64,000 bases of DNA, taken from NCBI GenBank assembly GCA_017519885.1, contig JAFWRO010000055.1:1-64000 (forward strand), read 5' to 3'. The translations under genes and the position numbers were made by a program. The notes below the pieces were generated by a model. That model ran no database searches, was not told where the DNA came from, and saw nothing but the letters and a program-made list of their open reading frames with translations. Positions 16,747-24,794 of this stretch are shown here, piece by piece. The first letter of the stretch is position 1, and each line of letters starts with the position of its first letter. This DNA is from Liminaster sp017519885 (GTDB lineage Bacteria; Bacteroidota; Bacteroidia; Bacteroidales; UBA3663).

Positions 16747-18248
16747 TGAAGTACGTACGTAGTCTTTACACGCTCCTCTTTGGTGTGGCGGTGGTCCTGT
16801 TTTTCGGGCTTGCCTATCCACATCATCTGCATTATCAGGAGCAGTTCCAGCTCTTTCTCTTCGACGGCACCTACGTGTGGGACATCGTCCGATGGCCTGG
16901 AGGCGTTGCCGACCTGCTCGGACGTTTCTGCACGCAGTTCTTTCTGTTTGCCTGGGTGGGAGCAATTATCATTGGGGTGCTGCTCATGCTGGTTCAACTG
17001 TTGACGCTGCGTTTAGTCGATTGGGGAAGGTTCTACGGGCTGAGCTTCGTGCCTTCGTTCCTGCTCTGGCTCTTCCTGCTCGACGAGAATGCGCTATTGG
17101 GAGGCGTCTGGGCAGTGCTGCTCACGCTGGCAGCCTCATGGATCTTCGACCAGTTGTCAAGCGGGTGGACGCGACGCATTCTGCTCATTCTTGCCATTCC
17201 TCTCCTATATTTTTTAGTGGGTCCCATTAGCGTGGTGTTCTTTCTTTTGCAGGCTCCACATCCCCGGCGCTCTCCATGGTATTACGGCGTGTTCCTGCTC
17301 TTGGCCATTATGATTGTCGCGCTGTCCTACCAGCTCCCTGTGGCTGCTGACCGACTTTGGACGGGCATCCATTACCATCGCTATCCGACCGTAGTTCCAA
17401 AGTTGTTGTGGGCTGCGGCACTTTCGGTCTTCGTCCTCACGTTCGTTGTCCGCGTTTGCCAAAAGTGGGCCGATGCCTCGCGTCCCTCGTTCCTCGTTCC
17501 GCTCTGCTCGTTCGCTGTCGTTGCCATCGTTATGGGAAGTCTCGTAGGACGAAATGCCAATATCAAGGCTGAAAAGGTGATGCAATATGACTTTATGGCA
17601 TGCCACCAGCAATGGAACCGCATCCTGCAGACCGCTGGTGCCGAGAAGCCTAACAACCAGATTGGTGTGACGGTACAGAATCTTGCCTTGGCAATGCGCG
17701 GTATGCTCGTCGATCACTTATATGATTATCGCCAAAACGGTATCTTAGGGCTTTTGCCCGATGTTGCCACCGATGCCGTCAGCCCCTTGCCGACAGCCGA
17801 GGCATACTATCAGTTGGGAATGATCTCGATGGCGCAGCGCACGGTGTTCGAGGCGCAGGAGGCGATCCTCGACTTCCAGAAGAGCGGGCGATGCTACAAG
17901 CGGTTGGCGCAGACCAATCTGATCAATGGCAGTTACGAAGTGGCACGCAAATACCTTATGGCATTGCAGAAGACGCTCTTCTATCGTCGTTGGGCAAACG
18001 AAACGCTACAATTGCTGGGCAATGAGGAGGCCATCGCCAAGCATCCCGAATACGGACGATTGCGCCCGCTAGCGTTCAACGACGACTTCTACTTCGGCGA
18101 CCGTGTGACTTCCGAAATGCTCGAAAGCCTCTACGTCAGCAACAAGGACAATCTCCTCGCCTATCAATATCTCCTCGCCTACTATATGCTCACAGGCGAT
18201 CGCGACAACTATACCCGATTCCTTCGTCAGTCGTCCGTCAGGAAATGA
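16746..18248 (+). CDS. DUF6057-like membrane protein, shorter paralog
   Basis: A 500-residue protein whose start codon overlaps the preceding stop by one base (TAATG). Roughly eight hydrophobic segments fill residues 8-270 (FGVAVVLFFGLAYP, FFLFAWVGAIIIGVLLML, ILLILAIPLLYFLVGPISVVFFLL). The last 220 residues are soluble and helical with paired-helix character (AEAYYQLGMISMAQRTVFEAQEA-like), matching the layout of the protein at 13511-15259. The two share layout and short motifs near the N-terminus rather than high identity. It ends about 70 bases before the hairpin repeat array. Function unknown; coupling to the heme propeller is inferred from the overlapping genes. Confidence 0.68.
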   Translation: MKYVRSLYTLLFGVAVVLFFGLAYPHHLHYQEQFQLFLFDGTYVWDIVRWPGGVADLLGRFCTQFFLFAWVGAIIIGVLLMLVQLLTLRLVDWGRFYGLSFVPSFLLWLFLLDENALLGGVWAVLLTLAASWIFDQLSSGWTRRILLILAIPLLYFLVGPISVVFFLLQAPHPRRSPWYYGVFLLLAIMIVALSYQLPVAADRLWTGIHYHRYPTVVPKLLWAAALSVFVLTFVVRVCQKWADASRPSFLVPLCSFAVVAIVMGSLVGRNANIKAEKVMQYDFMACHQQWNRILQTAGAEKPNNQIGVTVQNLALAMRGMLVDHLYDYRQNGILGLLPDVATDAVSPLPTAEAYYQLGMISMAQRTVFEAQEAILDFQKSGRCYKRLAQTNLINGSYEVARKYLMALQKTLFYRRWANETLQLLGNEEAIAKHPEYGRLRPLAFNDDFYFGDRVTSEMLESLYVSNKDNLLAYQYLLAYYMLTGDRDNYTRFLRQSSVRK

Positions 18249-18312
18249 AAAAGGAATAACCACCGACGTCGCCATCAGCGATTCTTCGCCGATCAAATAA
18301 GCATATTCCACA

Positions 18313-18730
18313 GTATGGGTCCAATTTACGATTGTGAATTGGACCCATACTTTCGTGGCATACATATTTGGTGCATCAAAACTGTATGCTCCAATCGGAG
18401 CGGTCCAATTTACGTTAGTGAATTGGACTCATACTATCGCGGCATACAGATTTGGTGTATCAAAACTGTATGCTCCAACCGGAGCGGTCCAATTTACGAT
18501 TGTGAATTGGACCCATACTATCGCGGCATACATATTTGGCATATCAAATCTGTATGCTCCAATCGGAGCGGTCCAATTTACGATCGTGAATTGGACGCCG
18601 CACATCGCGGCATACAGATTTGGCGCACCAAAACTGTATGCTCCAACCGGAGCGGTCCAATTTACGATTGTAAATTGGACCCATACCAGCGCGGCATACA
18701 GATTTGGTGTACGAAATCTGTATGCCGCTG
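18313..18730 (+). repeat. Five-unit 84-bp tandem repeat array with nested hairpins
   Basis: Units start at 18318, 18402, 18486, 18570 and 18654, each exactly 84 bases apart; the last is incomplete. Each full unit holds three inverted repeats: A, GGTCCAATTTAC paired with GTNAATTGGACC around a four-base loop; B, GCATACA paired with TGTATGC around inner TTTG/CAAA; and C, GCTCC-AAYC-GGAGC. Differences between units fall mostly in loops and spacers. The first A hairpin is extended to 17 positions per arm (18313-18350), and the last B hairpin is a perfect 15-bp stem (18691-18728). The array lies between two convergent genes and fills the 18249-18737 gap. It could act as a terminator region or a structural element. 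It is open in several frames because 84 is divisible by three, but no ribosome site or known protein supports coding. Confidence 0.9.
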
Positions 18731-18737
18731 ATTGTAA

Positions 18738-19805
18738 TCAATCTTCTAAAATTCTGCGAACAGTATTGCCGACATTCAACTCGGCAGTTTTCTTGCGCAT
18801 GGCTTCTTCCAACGAAATTCCCAACGGATTGATACATTCTACCCGGGCGAAACCTGCTTTCATCAACTGCTCGCGGTCGCTGATTCTTCCTGCGATGAGG
18901 CAGACAGGAGTATTTCCCGCTTGTTCGAGGATTCCTATGGGCAGTTTGCCCATCAGCGTCTGCCGGTCGGCCGAACCTTCACCCGTGATGACCAGGTCGG
19001 CATCGCGGACAAGTTCATCGAAATGAATCGTTTCGAGCAAAAGTTGAATCCCCGACTTGCAGGATGCATCGAGATATTGAAGGAACGCATAGCCGAGACC
19101 ACCGGCTGCGCCAGCACCTTCGTCCTGTGAATGGTCGAAGCCGAAATGACGTGCCGAGAGTTCGGCAAACTTCCTTGCGCGCTGGTCCAACTGACAGACC
19201 ATCTCTGGCGTTGCTCCCTTTTGTGGAGCAAAGACATATGCCGCACCATTTTCACCACATAAAGGATTCTTCACATCGGTGGCAATCGTGAATCGAACGT
19301 CCTTCAATTCCTCGAAATCCTCCCATCGCTCGTGCTTCGCGAAGGCATCGACAATAGCACGAAGCATTCCCATTCCAGCATCGCTCGTCGCACTGCCGCC
19401 AAGTCCTACGATGACGTGACGGACACCCTTTCGAACGGCATCGACCACCAATTGGCCGGTGCCGTAGCTTGTAGCCACCATCGGATCGCGTTCTTCTTTC
19501 GTCAATAAGGTCAGGCCACTAGCCTGAGCCATCTCAATCACAGCCATCCCGTCTTTCAGCAGATACCTTGCCGTGACCTCGCGCATCAGCGGATCGTTCA
19601 CCGTAGCCGCAATCAGTTCGCCCCCGATGGCGACATGGAAAGCTTCGAGAAAGCCCTCACCTCCATCGCTGACGGGCACCTGCACGATTTCGGCATCGGG
19701 ACAGGCACAGCGGACGCCTTCTGCCGCAGCCCGATTGGCTTCGACCGAAGACATACAACCCTTGAACGAATCGATTGCAACGACTATCTTGCGGATATTC
19801 TTCAT
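18738..19805 (-). CDS. glxK: Glycerate kinase
   Basis: A 355-residue cytoplasmic enzyme. The N-terminal KIVVAIDSFKGCMSS is the family opening, VPVSDGGEGF and GLGGSATSDAGMGML are the nucleotide and substrate loops of the GlxK-type (class II) glycerate kinases, and VITGEGSADRQTLMGK near the C-terminus is the third conserved block. It phosphorylates D-glycerate, feeding glycolysis. At 355 residues it is slightly shorter than the usual 375-380. It starts 22 bases after the CxxCH propeller gene on the same strand, so the two are probably co-transcribed from the promoter at 21342-21372. Its stop is next to the last hairpin of the repeat array. Confidence 0.93.
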   Translation of the reverse strand: MKNIRKIVVAIDSFKGCMSSVEANRAAAEGVRCACPDAEIVQVPVSDGGEGFLEAFHVAIGGELIAATVNDPLMREVTARYLLKDGMAVIEMAQASGLTLLTKEERDPMVATSYGTGQLVVDAVRKGVRHVIVGLGGSATSDAGMGMLRAIVDAFAKHERWEDFEELKDVRFTIATDVKNPLCGENGAAYVFAPQKGATPEMVCQLDQRARKFAELSARHFGFDHSQDEGAGAAGGLGYAFLQYLDASCKSGIQLLLETIHFDELVRDADLVITGEGSADRQTLMGKLPIGILEQAGNTPVCLIAGRISDREQLMKAGFARVECINPLGISLEEAMRKKTAELNVGNTVRRILED

Positions 19806-19827
19806 TTACCCTTGATGTTATTACAGT

Positions 19828-21321
19828 TCACTTCTCCACCACTCCCATTGGCTTGCGATAGTCATCGTTAATCAGACGTGTGGCTGTGACATTGTCGAAA
19901 TCCACTTTTCCACGGATGAAGTCGGGCACATTGTATGACATAAAGAGTTCGCGATAGAAGCGACGGGGATTCTGCTGGGGAAGCATGAAGGGCTTGGTGG
20001 CATTGCCCTCGGCATCGATGTGAGAGAAGTAGGGCCGCGTGAAGAGGCCATCATCACGACGTGAACTGAACACCATCCAACGCGAATTGCTGCTCCAGTT
20101 GTGGAAGCTTTCGGTGTCTTTGCTATTGATCTCATCCATCGGACGGCGTTCGCCAGACTGGAGATCGAGCATCCAGAGGTCGGCCTCGTGATGCCAGATG
20201 CTGAACTGCCCGTAGTCCGCCACCGTGTAGACCAGAAAACGTCCGTCGTAACTGGGACGAGGGAAGCAGATGGAGCAACTGTCTCCATTGTCGATGACCG
20301 TTCGAATCGCAGATCCGTAGGCACCCCGGTCGGCATCGAAGTCGATGCCATAAAGGCTATATCGCACCGAATCGAGCAGCATGCTGCCTTCGGGAATAGC
20401 ATGTGCGGCAGTGAAATACAGGGTGCGTCCGTCGGCCGAAAAGACGGGAAAGGTCTCGTAGAGCGAATCGGTCGTGAGCGAGGGAGTGATAATGAGCTGG
20501 TTGCGAGCGACATCATAGACCTGTACGTCCGAAGCCTCGTCGAACACCTCGATGCGATTGGCATGGCGACTGTGGAAGATCTGCCGCGTGGTGTTGGTGC
20601 TGTAAGCTATGTAACGGCCCGAAGGATGCCAATAGGGATAGACACAGAAGCCAAGGGTTTTGTCGGTCTTGGTATTATAGGCGGTGAGACGTCCCTCGTC
20701 GAGCAGCAGGGTAGCACCATGCGCTCCACGGATGTGCAAACTCATGCGCGAAGGGTCGCCACGATTGAAGCCGTGGCAGTTGACGCAGCCCTCGAACTGC
20801 GTATTCTCTATGAGCGGCGTCTGCTCGAAGGTGGAGAGGTTGCGCTGGTAGATGCCCATCTTGCTCCACACTTCGTAGCCCGGCTCGATGAGACGGTAAC
20901 ACAGGCCGTAGTCGATGCTGTCGGTGCTCACATAAAGGTGGAATGGCTGGTAAGTATGCCAACCATCGGCGAACTTAGCCGAAACGGTGACGTTGAGCGA
21001 TTTGCCTACATTCTGCGCCACGAGCTGGTGCCAACGGTCGATGTCGAAACCCGTGGTCTCGCGTCCCTGACCATGCAGCGTGTTGCCCTGGTCGTCGGTA
21101 ATGACGGCATCGACCAACAAAGCATCGTCGCTCATCATACCGAAGTTGAGCGGGGCAATGCCGACGGGGATAGTCACATCCACGTAGTCGGGATAGATGT
21201 CGGGCAAAGAGGCATCATTCGTTGCATTGCTGACACGCTCGGTGCAGGAGGGAAGAAGGAAGAGGGAAGAGGTTAGAAGGAATATGTAAGATGTTAGAAG
21301 GAAGAGGGAGGATGTTTTCAT
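19828..21321 (-). CDS. Second lipoprotein with one heme-c motif and PD40 propeller
   Basis: A 497-residue lipoprotein; the signal peptide is serine/leucine-rich (SSLFLLTSYIFLLTS) and ends LLPSC. It is a clear paralog of the protein at 15256-16746: both share LPxIxPDYxDVT, IAPLNF, YRLIEPxYxV, a single C(I/V)NCH (here CVNCH), YPxWHP, STNxTxQxFH and EVFDxASD. Later FSADGRTLYFT, RPSYDGRFLVYTV and WSSNSRWMVFSSRRDD are PD40 blades. Unlike its paralog, it is not flanked by DUF6057-like membrane proteins but by glycerate kinase. Heme attachment would need the Ccs maturation machinery, which is present in this window. Function unknown. Confidence 0.8.
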   Translation of the reverse strand: MKTSSLFLLTSYIFLLTSSLFLLPSCTERVSNATNDASLPDIYPDYVDVTIPVGIAPLNFGMMSDDALLVDAVITDDQGNTLHGQGRETTGFDIDRWHQLVAQNVGKSLNVTVSAKFADGWHTYQPFHLYVSTDSIDYGLCYRLIEPGYEVWSKMGIYQRNLSTFEQTPLIENTQFEGCVNCHGFNRGDPSRMSLHIRGAHGATLLLDEGRLTAYNTKTDKTLGFCVYPYWHPSGRYIAYSTNTTRQIFHSRHANRIEVFDEASDVQVYDVARNQLIITPSLTTDSLYETFPVFSADGRTLYFTAAHAIPEGSMLLDSVRYSLYGIDFDADRGAYGSAIRTVIDNGDSCSICFPRPSYDGRFLVYTVADYGQFSIWHHEADLWMLDLQSGERRPMDEINSKDTESFHNWSSNSRWMVFSSRRDDGLFTRPYFSHIDAEGNATKPFMLPQQNPRRFYRELFMSYNVPDFIRGKVDFDNVTATRLINDDYRKPMGVVEK

Positions 21322-21341
21322 TCGTTCGGTTTTTTATGGCA

Positions 21342-21372
21342 CAAAGATAGGGATATTTTGCTGAACTTCAAA
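21342..21372 (-). promoter_or_regulatory. Promoter for the propeller-glycerate kinase pair
   Basis: On the minus strand TATCTTTG (plus 21342-21349) is a perfect -7 element, with TTTG (21369-21372) 19 bases upstream. The start codon follows about 20 bases downstream. Confidence 0.7.
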
Positions 21373-21425
21373 AAAACGATGATACTTTTTTGACAAAAAA
21401 ACTGCACAAACCCGATATTTTCGAA

Positions 21426-21484
21426 ATTGTGCAACAATTGGATAAAATTATACAACCAATTAACAATAAAACCCCTTATCTTTG
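21426..21484 (+). promoter_or_regulatory. Second susC promoter with overlapping inverted repeats
   Basis: TATCTTTG at 21477-21484 is the -7 element, about 50 bases before the start codon. The -33 TTG is missing. Instead ATTGT-GCA-ACAAT (21426-21438) and AATTGG/CCAATT (21436-21441 and 21456-21461) form inverted repeats, the second covering the -33 position; they are candidate regulator sites. Confidence 0.5.
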
Positions 21485-21536
21485 CACCGCTTAACACGCA
21501 TTTAATCTTTTTACACATTTTGTTAACTCAAAAGCC

Positions 21537-24500
21537 ATGACAAAGTCATTAGACATGAGAGCGCTTGCATTGACACTATTGATGATGGTGTCAACTGCCC
21601 TGTATGCGCAAGTTACAGTGTCGGGCGTGGTGACAGAAACTACGGGAGATCCCGTCATCGGTTGTACGGTTCGCGAAAAAGGCACGACCACCGGCACAAT
21701 TACCGACATCGACGGCAACTACTCGATCCGAGTTTCGAGCGCCAACGCCACACTGCTGTTCACCTACGTCGGCATGGAGGACCAGGAGGTCAAGATTGCC
21801 GGACGCAAGACTGTGAATGTGGAAATGAAGAGCGACGATGAGTTGCTCGAAGAAGTTGTTGTAGTCGGCTACGGAACGATGAAGAAGTCGGACCTTGCTG
21901 GTGCATCGGTCACGATGGACGAATCGAAGATGAAAGGTTCGATCATCACCTCGCTCGACCAGTCGCTGCAAGGACGTGCCGCCGGTGTGCAGGCCACCCA
22001 GACGTCGGGTGCCCCAGGCTCCTCGTCGTCCATCCGTGTGCGTGGCACCGCCACCATCAACGCCAATGCCGAACCGCTGTACGTCATCGACGGCGTGATC
22101 GTGCAGAGCCAGGGTTCGTCGGGTGCCTCCTACGGCCTGGGCGATGCCCTGGGCAACGGTTCCGTTTCGACCATCTCTCCCATTTCGACCATCAACCCTG
22201 CCGACATCGTCAGCATGGAGATCCTGAAAGACGCCTCGGCCACCGCCATCTACGGTGCACAGGGTGCCAACGGCGTGGTGCTCATCACCACCAAGCGCGG
22301 ACAGGCGGGCGACGCCAAGTTCAGCTACGACGGTATGGTGGCATGGAACCGCCAGACCAAACGCCTCGACATGATGAACCTGCGCGAGTTTGCACAATAC
22401 TACAACGACCTTGTGGACCAGGGCGAATGTTCGGCCAACGCACAGTACAGCGACCCCTCGCTGCTCGGCCTGGGCACCAACTGGCAGGACGCCGTCTTCC
22501 AGACTGCATTGCAGCACCAGCATCAGGTGAGCGCACAGGGCGGTAACGACAAGGTGAAATACTTCGTCTCGGGCGGCTATATGGACCAGGACGGTACCAT
22601 CATCGGCTCGGAGTTCGAACGTTTCTCATTCCGCACCAACATTGACGCACAGATGAAGTCGTGGCTCAAGATGGGCCTCAGCGTCAGCTACACCGACACC
22701 GACGAAAGCCTCAAGCTCGCCGACTCGGACCAGGGCCTCATCAACTACTCGCTCACCACCATCCCCAGCATCCCCATCTACGACCTCGACGGCAACTATT
22801 CGAGCGTCAGCCAGGAAGGTTATACCAACCCCAACCCCATCGCCATGGCGCTGATGGACGACATCCTGCTGGCCCGCCAGAAACTCACGGGCAACGTCTT
22901 CCTCGACATCCAGCTGATGAAGAAACTCACCTGGCACGCGGAGTACGACTGGGACCTCGGCTGGTCGAAAGGCGAGCGCTACAAGCCGACGGTGAACCTC
23001 GGCACCTGGACGCGCGACTCGAACACCAGTTCGGTGCAGAAGAACGCCAACAAGTTCTGGGCACTCAAGAACTACGTGACCTACGCCGACAAGATCGGCG
23101 AGCATTCGTTCACCGCCATGGTCGGACAGGAAGCCTGGTCGAGCAACTGGGACTACGAGAACATCCAGAACACCAACCTGCCCAGCGACGAGGTGCACAA
23201 CCCCGCCCTCGGCGACGGTACACCCTCCATCGGCTATGGCTTTGGCGAAAGTTCGATGGCCTCGTTCTTCGCACGCGGTACCTATAACTACAACGACCGC
23301 TACCTTGCCACCTACACCTGGCGTTACGACGGATCGTCGAACTTCGGTCCGCGCAACCGCTGGGCCGCCTTCAACTCGTTTGCCCTCGCCTGGCGTTTCA
23401 GCCAGGAGAGCTTCATGAAGGACATCGACTGGATCAGCAACGGCAAGCTCCGTGTGGGCTGGGGACAGACCGGCAACTCGAACATCGGCGGCTACAAGTG
23501 GGGTGTCCCCCTTTCGATCATGAACACCGACTTCGGCAAATCCTATCGTCCCGCACAGGTCGCCAACACCGGCATCAAGTGGGAGAGCCAGGAACAATGG
23601 AACATCGGCCTCGACCTCAACCTGCTGCACGACCGCATCGGCCTCGTGGTCGAATGGTACAACAAGGAATCGAAGGACATGCTGATGCAGTTGCAGCTGC
23701 CTTCGTATATGGGTACTTCGGGCAATGGGTCATCCGCCCTTGCCGCACCTTACGGCAACTATGGCCAGATCCGCAACCGCGGCTGGGAGTTCACTCTCAA
23801 TGCCCGCCCCGTAGTGACCAAGAATTTCGAATGGAGCACAGAAGTCACCCTTTCTCTCAACAACAATAAACTTGTTTCGCTGAACGACGGCTCGGGCAAT
23901 GCCACCCTCACCGGCTACGGACAGTGGTCGGACGTGGTCAGCCTTACCCAGGTGGGCGAGTCACTTTTCAGCTTCTACGGCTACGTCACCGACGGCATCT
24001 ACCAGAACCTTGAAGACCTTGAAACTTCGCCCAAGCCGAAAGCCTATACGTCGAACGGCGTCTTCAGCCGCACTTCGACCACCTGGGTCGGCGACGTCAA
24101 GTACAAGGACATCACCGGCGACGGCATCATCGACGAGAACGACCGCACCAACATCGGCTCGCCACTCCCGAAGTTCACCTTCGGCTGGAACCACACCTTC
24201 CGCTACAAGGACTTCGACCTGAACATCTTCATCAACGGTTCGTACGGCAACAAGGTCGCCAACTACATGGCGATGAAGCTCACCCACATGAATTCGAGCT
24301 GGACCAACCAGCTGAAGGATGTCAACGACCGCGCCGTGCTCGAACCCATCGATGCTTCGATTGACTACTCCGCCGGCCGCGACATCAACGGTGTGACCGT
24401 ATGGCACTGGTATGACGACATCACCAACGTCCAAGTAAAGAACAGCGGAACCAACACTCCGCGTGCCACCCTCAACGACCCGAACGATAACGACCGTTTC

Positions 24501-24767
24501 AGCGACCGCTACATCGAAGACGGTTCGTACATCCGTCTGAAGAACATCGCCCTGGGCTACACCTTCCCGAAGAAGATGATCCGTCGGCTCAGGCTCGACA
24601 ACCTCCGCATCTATGGCAACATCCAGAACCTTGTGACGCTGACCAAATACACCGGCTACGACCCCGAGGTGGGCGTTTCGCCTGCCAGCGCCAACGTGAT
24701 GGGTCTGGACAACGGACGCTATCCTTCGCCAACAACCTACTCCGTAGGCCTTAGCATCGGCTTCTAA
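21537..24767 (+). CDS. susC: SusC-like TonB-dependent outer-membrane transporter
   Basis: A 1076-residue receptor with a 25-residue signal peptide (ending ALYAQ), a carboxypeptidase-regulatory-like domain (GVVTETTGDPVIGCTV, residues about 29-105), the TonB-box-like VVVVGYG at 107-113, a plug containing YVIDGV and GAQGANGVVLITTK, and a barrel ending in phenylalanine (GLSIGF). It heads the long enzyme operon and pairs with the SusD at 24795. It differs from the first SusC in plug and barrel sequence, so the two pairs probably import different forms of the substrate, for example different lengths or decorations. That division is inference. Confidence 0.96.
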   Translation: MTKSLDMRALALTLLMMVSTALYAQVTVSGVVTETTGDPVIGCTVREKGTTTGTITDIDGNYSIRVSSANATLLFTYVGMEDQEVKIAGRKTVNVEMKSDDELLEEVVVVGYGTMKKSDLAGASVTMDESKMKGSIITSLDQSLQGRAAGVQATQTSGAPGSSSSIRVRGTATINANAEPLYVIDGVIVQSQGSSGASYGLGDALGNGSVSTISPISTINPADIVSMEILKDASATAIYGAQGANGVVLITTKRGQAGDAKFSYDGMVAWNRQTKRLDMMNLREFAQYYNDLVDQGECSANAQYSDPSLLGLGTNWQDAVFQTALQHQHQVSAQGGNDKVKYFVSGGYMDQDGTIIGSEFERFSFRTNIDAQMKSWLKMGLSVSYTDTDESLKLADSDQGLINYSLTTIPSIPIYDLDGNYSSVSQEGYTNPNPIAMALMDDILLARQKLTGNVFLDIQLMKKLTWHAEYDWDLGWSKGERYKPTVNLGTWTRDSNTSSVQKNANKFWALKNYVTYADKIGEHSFTAMVGQEAWSSNWDYENIQNTNLPSDEVHNPALGDGTPSIGYGFGESSMASFFARGTYNYNDRYLATYTWRYDGSSNFGPRNRWAAFNSFALAWRFSQESFMKDIDWISNGKLRVGWGQTGNSNIGGYKWGVPLSIMNTDFGKSYRPAQVANTGIKWESQEQWNIGLDLNLLHDRIGLVVEWYNKESKDMLMQLQLPSYMGTSGNGSSALAAPYGNYGQIRNRGWEFTLNARPVVTKNFEWSTEVTLSLNNNKLVSLNDGSGNATLTGYGQWSDVVSLTQVGESLFSFYGYVTDGIYQNLEDLETSPKPKAYTSNGVFSRTSTTWVGDVKYKDITGDGIIDENDRTNIGSPLPKFTFGWNHTFRYKDFDLNIFINGSYGNKVANYMAMKLTHMNSSWTNQLKDVNDRAVLEPIDASIDYSAGRDINGVTVWHWYDDITNVQVKNSGTNTPRATLNDPNDNDRFSDRYIEDGSYIRLKNIALGYTFPKKMIRRLRLDNLRIYGNIQNLVTLTKYTGYDPEVGVSPASANVMGLDNGRYPSPTTYSVGLSIGF

Positions 24768-24794
24768 ATGTATCAATACAAAACACATCGTATT

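Noticed and set aside
18313..18730. CRISPR array
   Set aside because: The 84-base units repeat completely, with no unique spacers between short repeats, and no cas genes are present.
18315..18731. Open reading frame of 138 codons with 28-residue repeats over the tandem array
   Set aside because: It stays open only because the repeat period is a multiple of three; other frames, including one on the minus strand, are open as well. Changes avoid stems rather than following codon positions, and no ribosome site or known protein supports it.
20101..21276. 391-codon plus-strand frame opposite the second heme-propeller gene
   Set aside because: The minus-strand frame has a lipoprotein signal, a CxxCH motif and a clear paralog, while the opposite frame has no recognisable feature.
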